A stretch of DNA of 64,000 nucleotides from Planctomycetia bacterium (GTDB lineage Bacteria > Planctomycetota > Brocadiia > Brocadiales > Brocadiaceae): assembly GCA_015075005.1 (NCBI GenBank), contig JABTVC010000002.1, forward strand, positions 974,259-1,038,258, read 5' to 3'. The notes under the pieces are model-generated. The model was not told where the DNA came from and made no database searches. It saw only the letters and a list, made by a program, of their open reading frames with translations. Positions 36,078 to 46,228 of this stretch are shown here, one piece after another. The translations under genes were made by a program, and so were the position numbers. Each line of letters opens with the position of its first letter. Position 1 is the first letter of the stretch.

Positions 36078-38383
36078 GCGGGGGTATCCTCTTTTGTAGC
36101 ATCAGAGGTAGTTGACAGTTCTTTTGTAATGTAGTCGCACTCAGGATATCTGCTGCATCCAAAAAACACACCCCCTTTTTTTGACCAACGTTGAATCAAG
36201 TCGCCACCGCAACCTTCGTTTGGGCATTTCGCTCCGGTAGGAAGGGATTTGATATTTCTGCATTTGGGGTAGGCTGAACACCCCATAAATCGGCCTCTCT
36301 TGCTGAATCGAATGACCATGGGACTACCACATTTTTCGCACTTTTCATTTGTAGGTTCAACTTTGGTTGTTTCGCCGGTAAGGGATTTTGTGTTTTTACA
36401 GTTTGGGTATGCGGAACATGCAAGGAATTTTCCATGACGGCTCGTCTTAACGACCATGGCGCTGCCGCATTTTTCACATTTTTGGTCGGTTGTTTCCGGG
36501 GGTGCCGGCACACCCCTTTCATCTAAGGGGAGTGTGCTTTTGCAGGTGGGAAATGCCGAACATCCCAAAAACTTTCCGTGTCTTCCCCATCGTATAACCA
36601 TTGGCTTTCCACAGAGGGTGCACATCTGATTGCTTTCTTCTGGGGTACCTTTTACGCTTTTCATCTCTCCTGTTGCTTTTTCCAAATCGGTTTTAAACGG
36701 GTCATAAAATTCCCTGAGCACATTCAACCATTCAATTTTTTCATCTTCAATCTTGTCTAATTCATCCTCCATGTGCGAGGTAAATTTCACATCCATTATT
36801 TTCGAAAAATGCTCAATGAGTTTTTCGGTAACCAGTGTTCCTAGTTCTGTCGCATAAAAGGCGCGTTTTTCCTGCTTGACGTATCCTCGTTCTTGTATTG
36901 TGGAAATGATCGCAGCGTAGGTGCTGGGCCTTCCTATACCCAATTTTTCTAACGTTTTAACGAGAGAAGCCTCAGTAAATCGTGGTGGTGGTTGGGTAAA
37001 GTGCTGAGTGGGCGCTAATTCTATCAATTCAAGCCTTTGATCTTTCTCCAAAGGAGGGAGAATTTGTTCTTCCTTTTCAAGTTCGTGTCCTGAAACACGG
37101 GTGTGGCCATCAAAGAGCAATTCTCTCCCTTTGGCCTTAAACGTATATTGTCCCGCAGCGATTTCAACATCTGTCACGGCATAGAGTGCGGGTTTCATCT
37201 GGCTGGCAACGAACCGATTCCATATGAGTTCGTATAGTTTGTATTGATCTTTTGTTAAATGGTTTTTAATTGATTCGGGGGGATGTTCAGCAGCCGTTGG
37301 CCTGATGGCCTCGTGAGCGCCCTGCGTTCCCTTTTTGTCGGATGCATGCACATTGGGTTTTTCCGGGAGGTAATTTTCACCATAGACATCCACAATCAGC
37401 TTTCGGCAGGATGCCAGCGCTTGTTCAGAAATGTGGAAGGAATCCGTTCTCATATAGGTGATAAGTCCTACTGCGCCTTCTGCGCCAATATCAATGCCCT
37501 CATAAAGCTGCTGGGCAATAAGCATCGTTTTTTTCGCGCTGAACTGCAATCGTGTGGACGCCTGTTGTTGCAAAAGACTGGTAGTAAATGGCGGCGGGGC
37601 ATTGTTGCGTTTTGTTTGTTTTTTTACGTTAGCAACAATATATGCTGCCTTCTGAAGTTCCTGAATAATGACCTTAGATTGTGATTCGTTTTTTACCTCA
37701 ACGTTTTCGTTATTGAACTTTTGCAGAAGGGCCTTAAAATTCTTAACATCCTTGATTTTATCCCTGTCCTCTGCGGCAACTGTTAGTTCAGCAGTAATCT
37801 TCCAATACTCTTGTGATTTAAATTCCCTGATTTCCTTTTCGCGCTCTACAATGAGCCGGACAGCTACAGACTGCACACGGCCAGCACTGAGTCCTTTTGA
37901 TATTTTCTTCCACAAAATGGGGCTTATCTGATATCCTACAAGCCGGTCGAGTATCCGGCGTGCCTGCTGGGCATTAACCTTAGCCATATTAATCGGACTG
38001 GGATGCTGGAAGGCCTTAAGGATGGCGTCCTTTGTGATTTCATTGAAAGTAACCCGCCGTGTCTTTTCTTCTGGAATTTCAAGGGCTTTTGTTAAATGCC
38101 AGGCAATTGCCTCTCCCTCACGGTCAAGATCGGACGCCAGATAAATGGTATCTGCCTTCTTTGAATCAGCCAATAATTCAGAAACGAGCTTTTTCCGGCT
38201 CGGCATTATTTTATATTCGGGGGTAAAATTATTTTCCACATCGACTGACAATTTTTTTTCTGGCAGATCCCGAACATGCCCCATGGATGAACAAACAAAG
38301 AAAGACGAACCAAGATATTTACCAATGGTCTTTGCCTTTGCAGGGGACTCAACAATCACCATATTTTTCTTAGCTTTTGCCAT
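36074..38383 (-). CDS. topA: DNA topoisomerase I
   Basis: TopA relaxes negative supercoils. The 769-aa protein begins with the Toprim domain (VIVESPAKAKTIGKYLG; acidic SDLDREGEAIAWH), carries the catalytic region TYMRTDSFHIS with the nucleophilic Tyr, and ends with four C4 zinc-finger domains (for example CTLCGKPMVIRWGRHG and CEKCGSAMVVKTSRHG). Four zinc modules is a normal number. The gene converges with the cyclase gene and overlaps its last bases. It appears to be transcribed on its own. Confidence 0.95.
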   Translation of the reverse strand: MAKAKKNMVIVESPAKAKTIGKYLGSSFFVCSSMGHVRDLPEKKLSVDVENNFTPEYKIMPSRKKLVSELLADSKKADTIYLASDLDREGEAIAWHLTKALEIPEEKTRRVTFNEITKDAILKAFQHPSPINMAKVNAQQARRILDRLVGYQISPILWKKISKGLSAGRVQSVAVRLIVEREKEIREFKSQEYWKITAELTVAAEDRDKIKDVKNFKALLQKFNNENVEVKNESQSKVIIQELQKAAYIVANVKKQTKRNNAPPPFTTSLLQQQASTRLQFSAKKTMLIAQQLYEGIDIGAEGAVGLITYMRTDSFHISEQALASCRKLIVDVYGENYLPEKPNVHASDKKGTQGAHEAIRPTAAEHPPESIKNHLTKDQYKLYELIWNRFVASQMKPALYAVTDVEIAAGQYTFKAKGRELLFDGHTRVSGHELEKEEQILPPLEKDQRLELIELAPTQHFTQPPPRFTEASLVKTLEKLGIGRPSTYAAIISTIQERGYVKQEKRAFYATELGTLVTEKLIEHFSKIMDVKFTSHMEDELDKIEDEKIEWLNVLREFYDPFKTDLEKATGEMKSVKGTPEESNQMCTLCGKPMVIRWGRHGKFLGCSAFPTCKSTLPLDERGVPAPPETTDQKCEKCGSAMVVKTSRHGKFLACSAYPNCKNTKSLTGETTKVEPTNEKCEKCGSPMVIRFSKRGRFMGCSAYPKCRNIKSLPTGAKCPNEGCGGDLIQRWSKKGGVFFGCSRYPECDYITKELSTTSDATKEDTPA

Positions 38384-38650
38384 TTACACAACCTCACCAT
38401 AACTGAAAAATGAAGATTTAAGCAGAGGTTGGAAACCGTGTCAAGACATTTCTGCGTTGTGCTGTGTTGGAAATTCATTTATTTAAACTTGTTATACCTG
38501 TTTTTTAGGCAAATTATGCTTCCGGAACAATTATAAAACAAAAATTAAAAACTATTTGATAATTGTGAAAAATATATATAAAATGACGGTTTATCTTATT
38601 TTTTCATCAGTAACCGGTGTAGTGTATTCAATTAAGAGGGAGATATAGTC

Positions 38651-40438
38651 TTGAGTTCTTGGTTCAGAAGACATCAAAAGACGGTTTATATCGTCATGAT
38701 CTTTGCTATGTTAGTATGGGGAGTTAGTTATTCTGCTATGGAAATGATCCCGAAAAAACCTATCGGTAAGATATTAGGCAGAAAGATTACACAGAACGAA
38801 TTTGCAGATATGTTAGGCCGATGGCAAAGATTGTTCTTCTCGCAGGCGAAAGACTCGATTGTTTCCCTGGTTTGGAAACAGCTCATATTTGTCGAAAAAG
38901 CAAAGAAAATGGGTATTATGGTAACAACGCGCGATATTGATGAAGGCCTGCAGAGGCTCGCTTTTCAGATATTTGGCGCTAGCGAAAATATTAACAGTTC
39001 GAGACTGATCCAGTTTCTCTGTGCGAATTTCAGGCTTAATCAGGAACAGATTGTGCGCACCTTGCGTGAAGCATTACTTGTCGAGAAGCTGGAATCTGTG
39101 ACGCGTATGTCGGTAAAGATGCCCGCAGATGAAGTTTGGCTGAGATATTCCATGGAAAACGAACAAGTAAAGCTCAAGGTGCTTACCTTGAAGGCAAAAG
39201 ATTTCGCGGATTCAGTTCCTGTAACCGAGGATGAAATATACGCCTATTATGAAAAACACAAGAATAATGAATACCGTACAGACTCTGAGAAGCCGGGATA
39301 TAAGCTTCCTGAGAGGGTTAAGCTGGAATGCCTGATTGCGCGGTATGATGATATGGAAAAACGCGTATCGGTTACCGGTGAGGAAATGAAAAAATATTAT
39401 GAGGATAATAAAGAGACACAATTTAAGATTGCCACAGCAGAACAGAAGTCAGAAGATGGAAAAGAAAGTAATATTTCAACGGAAGGTGCGTCTCCAACCG
39501 ACAAGAATCCTATAAAAAAAGAAGAAAAGGAGGCCGTCGATGCAGCAAAGACTCAAGAAAAGAAGGCAGCAACCACATACAAATCTTTTCCTGAGGTAAA
39601 GGAAGAGATTCAAAAGACACTTGCAAGGCAAAAGGCGATGGCAACGGCTACTGAAGTAATGAATAAGCTGGACGAAGAAATCTACGAGACTATGGATAAG
39701 GCAGGGCGTCAAAGTTTTAGTGACCTGGCAGGTAAATATAAAGTAACATATGAGATTCCTAAAGGTAAGAAGTCTCATACTGAATTTCTTACGGAAGATG
39801 ATCTGCTAGAGGTGTTACCTGGTTCTGACCAAATTGTTCAGGTTGCATTTAACAGGGATAAATATGAGGCATCCGCTCCTCTGGATTTTGTTGAAGGTAA
39901 GATCATTTTCCAGGTTGTAGATAAAAGGGTATCGGCGGCGCCACCATTGGAAGAGATTCGAAGTGTGGTAATCAATGATCTTAAGATGGAAAAGGGTCTC
40001 CTTAAGGCAAAGGAGATTTCTGAGAAATATGTAGGAACCACCAAAAGCATTTCATTCGATGATATGGTAAAGTCGATTAAGACGGAATACGGAATAAAAG
40101 ATATCCCTGTTTGTGAAACTAATTATATCACTCGCCCGATGAAGCTTTTCAATAAAGACTCAAGATATATCGAGGCGCTGAAAGAGGATAGACCCAATGT
40201 TGCAAAAAAGGGATTCGAGTTGAAACAGGGTCACTTGGGAATCGCTTTAGAACCTGCCGGAGAAAAAGCTTGCTATATTATCGCTCTAAACGATAAAAAG
40301 GCTGCAGATAAAACCGTTTTTGAAAGGGATAAAGAAAACGTAACCAAACGATATCTGTATGAGAAACAAGAAGCCTTCATGGCTGACTGGCAGAATGATT
40401 TAAACCGGCATATGGAGCTATACACAAAATTTCAATAG
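38651..40438 (+). CDS. PpiD/SurA-like periplasmic folding factor
   Basis: This 595-aa protein has an N-terminal membrane anchor (residues about 12-30) and a SurA-N-like chaperone region (ILGRKITQNEFADMLGRWQR). A long charged helical insert rich in Lys and Glu follows (about 255-320). Its outline resembles PpiD, an inner-membrane anchored chaperone for exported proteins, although a clear parvulin catalytic core is not visible. The start is a TTG, chosen because GAGGGAG lies 9 bases upstream. RibF follows after 22 bases, so the two may be co-transcribed. Confidence 0.65.
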   Translation: MSSWFRRHQKTVYIVMIFAMLVWGVSYSAMEMIPKKPIGKILGRKITQNEFADMLGRWQRLFFSQAKDSIVSLVWKQLIFVEKAKKMGIMVTTRDIDEGLQRLAFQIFGASENINSSRLIQFLCANFRLNQEQIVRTLREALLVEKLESVTRMSVKMPADEVWLRYSMENEQVKLKVLTLKAKDFADSVPVTEDEIYAYYEKHKNNEYRTDSEKPGYKLPERVKLECLIARYDDMEKRVSVTGEEMKKYYEDNKETQFKIATAEQKSEDGKESNISTEGASPTDKNPIKKEEKEAVDAAKTQEKKAATTYKSFPEVKEEIQKTLARQKAMATATEVMNKLDEEIYETMDKAGRQSFSDLAGKYKVTYEIPKGKKSHTEFLTEDDLLEVLPGSDQIVQVAFNRDKYEASAPLDFVEGKIIFQVVDKRVSAAPPLEEIRSVVINDLKMEKGLLKAKEISEKYVGTTKSISFDDMVKSIKTEYGIKDIPVCETNYITRPMKLFNKDSRYIEALKEDRPNVAKKGFELKQGHLGIALEPAGEKACYIIALNDKKAADKTVFERDKENVTKRYLYEKQEAFMADWQNDLNRHMELYTKFQ

Positions 40439-40460
40439 GGGTATTATTAGAGACAATACG

Positions 40461-41424
40461 TTGAAAACGATTTATGGCATAAAGGAATTGACCCAACAAA
40501 TTCCTTATCCGGTGGCTACTATCGGAATGTTCGACGGTGTACACCGGGGGCACCAAAAGATTATCGAAGCCATGAGGCATCACGCCCTGATGAAAAAAGG
40601 CGAGTCGGTCGTAATCACCTATAACCGCCACCCAAAAACCATTATTGAAAATAGATCTCCTTCTTTTATCACCTCTTTAGAGCATCGATTGTCGTTGCTT
40701 GAGCGTCTGGGAGTTGATTATGCCGTTGTGCTCGCCTTTGACCAAAAACTTGCACAGATGACCGCTGAAGATTTTATCCGTGAGATATTGGCCTGCTGGT
40801 TGGGGGTCAAATGTTTCGTGCTGGGGTTTAATTGTCATTTTGGAAAAAACCGTGAGGGGGACATCACGCTGGTTCGTAGATTGTCTGATAAATATGGTTT
40901 TGAGGTATACGAATGTCCGCCAGTCATATATCGGGGTCAAATAATTAGCAGCACGGCAATTCGACATGCCATTCTTACGGGAGAACTAGAAACCGCGGAG
41001 AAGATGCTTGGCAGGCCTGTTTCTATCCTGGGTACTGTCGTAAAGAAGTCTGGCAGGGGCAGAACGCTAGGGTATCCTACAGCCAATCTAAACTTACATC
41101 ATGAGGTGAGGCCACCGCGAGGTGTTTACGGAACAAAAATACGATGGGCTGAGCAAGAACACCTGGCGTTGGTAAATATTGGTCTAAGACCAACATTTGT
41201 CCGAGAACCCTCTGCCAATGAAGACGAAGCACTGGAGACCGAAGTGCATATCCTGGATTTCAAGAGGATATCTACGGGCAAAACCTCGAAGTCAATTTCT
41301 CTTTAAAATAAGAGACGAAATATCATTTACTACGGCAGAGGAATTAAAGGCGCAGATTGACAGCGATAAGGCAGTGCTTGTAAAAAAGGCATTAGTGTTT
41401 CAGTATTCTGCAGGGGGTTTGTAG
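40461..41424 (+). pseudogene. ribF: Riboflavin kinase/FAD synthetase RibF, frame broken by two 1-base losses
   Basis: RibF phosphorylates riboflavin to FMN and adenylates it to FAD. The N-terminal adenylyltransferase domain is intact (GMFDGVHRGHQKI; ISSTAIRHAIL), as is the kinase start (GRGRTLGYPTANLNLH). Near 41266 the frame is lost because one A is missing from AAA (the next frame would read DIYGQNLEVNF), and near 41302 one T is missing. The true C-terminus, FLFKIRDEISFTTAEELKAQ..., continues in a third frame to 41424. Because RibF is essential and both losses are in homopolymers, sequencing error is likely; as written, the product would be 281 aa. Without the errors it would be about 321 aa. 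Confidence 0.85.
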
Positions 41425-41475
41425 CTGTTATACCTGCAATACCCTCTGAAGACCTTATATTTCATTCCTTATTTT

Positions 41476-42207
41476 TTACTTTTTAATGCAAAGTGAATCA
41501 CCTAGGTGTTTCGCCTCTGAAAATTTAATATGCCCTGTGTACAAAGCCTTCCCAATAATCATACCTGAAATGGGTATTTGACTCAGCGCCTCAATATCTT
41601 TCAGTGACGAAATTCCACCCGTTGCAATAATTGGAGTTTTCACAGCGGCTAAAAGTTGTTTTAAACTTAAGATATTAGGGCCTTGCAACATGCCGTCCTT
41701 TGAGATATCAGTAAAGATCAATGCGCAAGGAGATGTCTTCTCTATTTCCCTGGCAAAGGCAACGGCATCCCATTCACACACGGAAGTCCATCCCTTCACG
41801 GCCACCCTGCCGTCTTTTGCGTCAATTCCAACCGCGATGCGTCCCGGAAAAGTCGTGCAGAGTTCACTCACCCATGATGATGAATCTATTGCCTTTGTTC
41901 CTATAATTGCGCGGTCCACTCCTAAGCCGAGGACCATTTTAATGGACTCGGTAGTCCTTAAACCGCCGCCAAATTCGATAGGAATTTTTACCTGTTTGAT
42001 AATTTGTTCAACAATGGTTAGATTTTTTGGAGCACCTTCAAATGCCCCGTCAAGGTCAACTACGTGAAGGTATTCAGCGCCCTGACCCTCCCATGCTTTA
42101 GCGACATCCACAGGGTTATCAGCGAAGACTGTCTCTGCGTCCTTTTTGCCTTGTGTTAATCGCACACATTTACCACCTTTTAAATCAATGGCTGGAATAA
42201 TAAGCAT
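41476..42207 (-). CDS. hisA: HisA, ProFAR isomerase
   Basis: HisA isomerises N-(5'-phospho-L-ribosylformimino) AICAR ribonucleotide in histidine biosynthesis. The barrel shows IPAIDLKGGKCVRLTQG with the catalytic Asp, FGGGLRTTESI, and GIDAKDGRVAVKGW. The open frame continues 46 codons further upstream, but that extension is unlike the family; the ATG at 42207 gives the standard 243-aa protein. HisH lies about 140 bases upstream on the same strand. Confidence 0.93.
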   Translation of the reverse strand: MLIIPAIDLKGGKCVRLTQGKKDAETVFADNPVDVAKAWEGQGAEYLHVVDLDGAFEGAPKNLTIVEQIIKQVKIPIEFGGGLRTTESIKMVLGLGVDRAIIGTKAIDSSSWVSELCTTFPGRIAVGIDAKDGRVAVKGWTSVCEWDAVAFAREIEKTSPCALIFTDISKDGMLQGPNILSLKQLLAAVKTPIIATGGISSLKDIEALSQIPISGMIIGKALYTGHIKFSEAKHLGDSLCIKK

Positions 42208-42348
42208 ATATAGTAGGTTCCCCTGTAAAACTTCTTGTTCCGGAAAGTTTCTTACCACCCCTTGACCCCATTCTTTGCAAGGATGGAGCAGCGGGGTAGT
42301 AAGTTTTATTGCAATAATACTGCGTCCTGTAATTGCCAGGAACACAAG

Positions 42349-42972
42349 CTATAAATTCCCAAAGTTTTTGAGTATAGTAAGCCCGCACTCCTGGCTTTTT
42401 TCTGGGTGAAATTGTGTTGCGAAGATGTTGTTGTTCCATATCATAGAGGTAAAACGTACACCATATTCCGTCTCCGTAGCTATGACACCTTCATCCACCG
42501 GACAAACATAATAGGAATGTACAAAATACATATATGCATTGCAGGGTACATTGTTCAGGATAGGAATATTCTCTTTCCGGAAATTGATCTGATTCCAGCC
42601 CATGTGGGGAACCTTCAATTTCCCAGGTGTTCCGTCTTCAGAAAATTGAAATCGGATAACCTTACCAGGAATTATATCCAGGCCTTCGTGCTCGCCATCT
42701 TCATAACCTTTAGAAAATAACAACTGCAAACCAAGGCATATTCCAAGAAAAGGCTTGCCCGATCGGATCCACTTTATAATTGGTTCTATGAATCCCCTCT
42801 GCCGCAACCCATCCATGGCGTCTTTGAATGCCCCAACACCAGGAAGTACCAGTTTGTCCGCATTTCTGACTTCGTTGGGATTATCGGTAACCTTGACATC
42901 AAAGCCCAACCGTTCAAAAGCCTTCTCTACGCTACGGAGATTTCCCATTCCATAGTCAACGATTGCAATCAT
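42349..42972 (-). CDS. hisH: HisH, imidazole glycerol phosphate synthase glutaminase subunit
   Basis: HisH hydrolyses glutamine and channels ammonia to HisF in histidine biosynthesis. The class I amidotransferase triad is visible: Cys in [12 protein letters not shown] (near residue 80) and His/Glu in QFHPEKS near the C-terminus. Start [17 protein letters not shown] is standard, 207 aa. No hisF follows in the window. HisH and hisA are on the same strand, 140 bases apart, so a shared transcript is plausible. Confidence 0.94.
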   Translation of the reverse strand: MIAIVDYGMGNLRSVEKAFERLGFDVKVTDNPNEVRNADKLVLPGVGAFKDAMDGLRQRGFIEPIIKWIRSGKPFLGICLGLQLLFSKGYEDGEHEGLDIIPGKVIRFQFSEDGTPGKLKVPHMGWNQINFRKENIPILNNVPCNAYMYFVHSYYVCPVDEGVIATETEYGVRFTSMIWNNNIFATQFHPEKSQECGLTILKNFGNL

Positions 42973-42980
42973 GTTAATTT

Positions 42981-43656
42981 CTATCCACCGCTTCCCCTTG
43001 GCATTATTACAAATTCTACACGGCGGTTTTTTGCCTTATCCGTTTTTGATTTGTTGTCGGCTATTGGTTGGTATTGTCCGAATGCGGCAATATAAACCTT
43101 TGCAGGAGAAACTCCACATTCTTCTACCATATAATGAAGAACAGCAGCAGCCCGCGCTGCAGATAATTCCCAGTTTGATTTGTATTTGTCTTTTTGTCTG
43201 CTAATAGGGTCATTATCGGTATGGCCTTCAATCCTGACCATATCGCCCGCAGTTTCGGTCTTGATAATCCCGGCAATCTACTTGAGCGATGCTTTCGATT
43301 GAGGACGCAATGCCGTTTGTCCGGCATCAAATAATATGGCGCCCGGAAGTAATACAGAAACAGCGCCGTTCTTTATCCTTACCGTTGCTCCGGTACCCTT
43401 TAGTTGATCTTCGAGTGCCTTTCTCGAATTCTCAAGCTGATTCAGCTCGCTTTCACACTGGCTTGCCTTTGACGACAAATCTGCATTCTCCCTGCTGCAG
43501 GTTTGTCAAATTCTCATTTAATTGCCGGTTTTCCTGCCGCAGCCTTTTCAATTCTGCACAACCGGTACCCATAGCTAACATCCCTGCTATCCCAATCAGG
43601 CAAAAACTTCGCACCGCACTACATCCTTTTACCATAATACTCTTCTCTCCTTTCAC
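42981..43656 (-). pseudogene. OmpA-domain lipoprotein interrupted by a frameshift and an in-frame TAG
   Basis: Reading along the minus strand, the gene starts with a lipoprotein signal (IGIAGMLAMGTGCAELKRLR), a coiled-coil region and an OmpA-type peptidoglycan-binding domain ([27 protein letters not shown]). The first break is an extra G in a G-run at about 43500 (LTNLQQ then ASQCESELNQ). The second is an in-frame TAG at about 43278 (SLK-stop-IAGIIKTETAG). Both halves otherwise look conserved. In the intact form this would be a 220-aa envelope protein of the flagellar-motor/OmpA type. Confidence 0.65.
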
Positions 43657-43708
43657 CGTAAGAAAGTTTAACTCCCCTGGAATTAGGCATATTTACAGTC
43701 AGCAGTAT

Positions 43709-44602
43709 TTATGAATGGAAGCCGCCAAATAACACGACAAAAAGTTGAACATATGAATTGATAATCCCTATAAAGTAATCTTGCCAAAGGATACACACCA
43801 AGGTAGCCAGTGACAAAAATGGCCCGTAAGGAATCAAATGCTTTTTTTTAAATAACACCACGGGGATGCCCATGAGGAGTCCAAAAAATGGTGCAACAAA
43901 AAATATCGCCACAGCCAATTTCCAACCCACAATACCCCCAATCATTCCCATGAGTTTGACGTCTCCAAAACCCATGGCATCTTTTTTGAATACCCACTTT
44001 CCCAAAACACTGCAAAGAAATATCAGTCCTCCCCCCGTCAGCATCCCGAATATGGATGCAATCAACGCATCTAGCCGGTAGATGCCGACCAACGAAAAGG
44101 CTCTCAAGGTATTTGTCTCGTTATGCAAACCTGGACAGAGCACACTAAACGCAAGAGCGAATGGAATACCTGCAAACGTAACCTCATTGGGAATAATGAA
44201 AAGCTCAAGGTCAACAAATGTCGATATAATCAAGGCACAACAAAGAACTATATAACCAACAAAGACGCATGGCGATTCCTGCCGGTATTGAGTAAAAACA
44301 TACATGTGTACGAATACATATCCTGTTAATAACTCTACCAACGGGTAACGTATCGATATTTTAGCTTTGCATGCACGACAACATCCCCATAACAGCAGAT
44401 AGCTTAATACCGGTACATTGTCATACCACCGGATGGGCGTGTTGCAAGCCGGACAAAATGAACGAGACGATACGAAAAAACTTCCCTTTGGGATGCGATA
44501 GATACAGACATTCAGGAAACTGCCTATCGCTAATCCCGCAACGAAAATAACATACCACGAAGATAAACCACCCGCATCCAGGAGATTTTTCTGGATACTA
44601 AT
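43709..44602 (-). CDS. Type IV prepilin peptidase (A24 family), start unresolved
   Basis: The aspartic prepilin peptidase/methyltransferase is recognisable by ILCCALIISTFVDLELFIIP and GFGDVKLMGMIGG, its two catalytic Asp regions, and several membrane helices. The coding frame extends far upstream of the first TTG at 44341: residues SFLNVCIYRIPKGSFF, CPACNTPIRWYDN and CCRACK form the normal N-terminal CxxC...CxxC zinc domain. The frame is open to 44662, but no ATG, GTG or TTG lies before that domain. An ATT codon at 44602 or a small frameshift are possible. The true start is unknown. Confidence 0.7.
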   Translation of the reverse strand: MSIQKNLLDAGGLSSWYVIFVAGLAIGSFLNVCIYRIPKGSFFVSSRSFCPACNTPIRWYDNVPVLSYLLLWGCCRACKAKISIRYPLVELLTGYVFVHMYVFTQYRQESPCVFVGYIVLCCALIISTFVDLELFIIPNEVTFAGIPFALAFSVLCPGLHNETNTLRAFSLVGIYRLDALIASIFGMLTGGGLIFLCSVLGKWVFKKDAMGFGDVKLMGMIGGIVGWKLAVAIFFVAPFFGLLMGIPVVLFKKKHLIPYGPFLSLATLVCILWQDYFIGIINSYVQLFVVLFGGFHS

Positions 44603-44923
44603 ACCCCCCTTTATTGGAATGATAACTATTTCAAATGCTTCAAATATCTTTGAATAAAAGTCTTACGGCATCCTATCAAAACGAGTTAATAATTGCAAGA
44701 TTAAAAGAACTGATAATGCTTCTTTCGTTTCATCTCATCCTTTTCGTTTTCATGCTTCTCCGGCGTTCGATGTAGCTGAAAAGAATGAAAATAGCTTGCA
44801 ATCTTCTTCATTTTTGCTACAGTACTTTTCTTATGTAAAAATATTTAACCTGAGAATTGCAGTAAAATACGGATAAACGCTGATTTACACATATTTATTT
44901 TTAAATTTTATAGGGGATTCGTT

Positions 44924-46114
44924 ATGCGGAAAATATATCTATTAGCATCGTTTCTTACGGCGTTAATTATATTTCTAACTGGTTGCGCGCAGCTTAAGTC
45001 TCTTCGGAAACCTATCGGGCCACTAGAAACTTTCGTTCCTCAAAATTTAGATTCAGAATCTCAGAGTGTGAAGTATGTACCAAAAATTGAGAGTTTTGTA
45101 ATTATTTTAGATGCATCAGCATCGATGGAAGATAAATTTACCGGTACCGTTAATAAAGGGCATCCCAAATTTGCCGTGGCGAAAGACATTCTAATGAGAA
45201 TGAATACTACTTTGCCTGAAATCGATATAAAAAGCGCCCTTGTAACCTTTGGTCATGGATTTTTTAAGCCATTAGACAAAACATTTGTTGTTTATGAACT
45301 CACGAAGCACTCACGAGGTCTTTTAGAAAACGCGTTAAACGGGGTAACAGTTCCCGAGGGATGCAGTCCGGCTGGTAATGCCATTAAAGATGCAAAGAAC
45401 CTATTGCTGACGTCAGGCGGTCAAAATGCAGTAATCCTTGTCAGTGACGGTGAACAGTTAATCGGCAGTCCCCTGTCAAAGGCGCAGGATTTAAAAGAGA
45501 TGTATGGAGACAGGGTATGCCTTTACACCATTCACGTGGGGAATACTGCCGAAGGGGCAGAAGAGCTCAGTGACCTTGCCCGTGAAGTAAAATGTGGTTT
45601 TTCGGTATGTGTTGATGAGATTGCGTCGAGTGACAACATGGCGGACTTTGTAGAAAAGGTATTTTTGACCGCTGTACCAAGACAAGTTAGTGATATTGAT
45701 AGTGATGGAGATGGTGTTTACGACAAAGACGACGAATGCCCGGATACGCCGAAAGGGGCCATTGTTGATTCCCGTGGATGCTGGGTGGTAAAAGGAGTCA
45801 CTTTTGATTATAAGAAATGGGATATTAAAGAGAAGTTTAACTCGAATCTCAGCAATATTGTCGATGTTTTGCAAAAAAATCCGGATATGCACATACGAAT
45901 AGAGGGACATACGGACAATATCGGTTCAATGAAATATAATATAGATCTCTCCCAAAAAAGAGCACAAGCGGTAAAGAATTATTTGGTCGAAAAAGGTATC
46001 AATGAATCACGTGCCTCTGTCATGGGCTTTGGATATAAAAAACCTATTGCTCCTAATGACACCGAAGGAGGCCGCTCCCTGAACAGAAGAGCTGAAATTG
46101 TTCCCGTGAAATAG
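44924..46114 (+). CDS. VWA and OmpA domain lipoprotein
   Basis: This 396-aa protein starts with a lipobox (LTALIIFLTGCAQ). The von Willebrand A domain follows, with the MIDAS motif DASASME near residue 65. A calcium-binding loop DIDSDGDGVYDKDDECPDT (thrombospondin type 3-like) precedes the C-terminal OmpA domain (IRIEGHTDNIGSMKYNIDLS; NRRAEIV). It probably links the outer membrane to peptidoglycan. It stands alone on the plus strand, facing away from the prepilin peptidase. Confidence 0.8.
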   Translation: MRKIYLLASFLTALIIFLTGCAQLKSLRKPIGPLETFVPQNLDSESQSVKYVPKIESFVIILDASASMEDKFTGTVNKGHPKFAVAKDILMRMNTTLPEIDIKSALVTFGHGFFKPLDKTFVVYELTKHSRGLLENALNGVTVPEGCSPAGNAIKDAKNLLLTSGGQNAVILVSDGEQLIGSPLSKAQDLKEMYGDRVCLYTIHVGNTAEGAEELSDLAREVKCGFSVCVDEIASSDNMADFVEKVFLTAVPRQVSDIDSDGDGVYDKDDECPDTPKGAIVDSRGCWVVKGVTFDYKKWDIKEKFNSNLSNIVDVLQKNPDMHIRIEGHTDNIGSMKYNIDLSQKRAQAVKNYLVEKGINESRASVMGFGYKKPIAPNDTEGGRSLNRRAEIVPVK

Positions 46115-46228
46115 AAAGAAAGGAGAGAACGTCTGCCGATAGTAAGCGTTACTCTCCCCTGGTGGCTTTGGGTTAGGGGGGGAAAGGGTGAACTGTTATA
46201 ATATTCGATAATAAAAGAATTACTTTTA

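Noticed and set aside
42208..42345. Longer HisA start at 42345
   Set aside because: The 46-residue extension does not resemble HisA; the ATG at 42207 gives the family-typical N-terminus.
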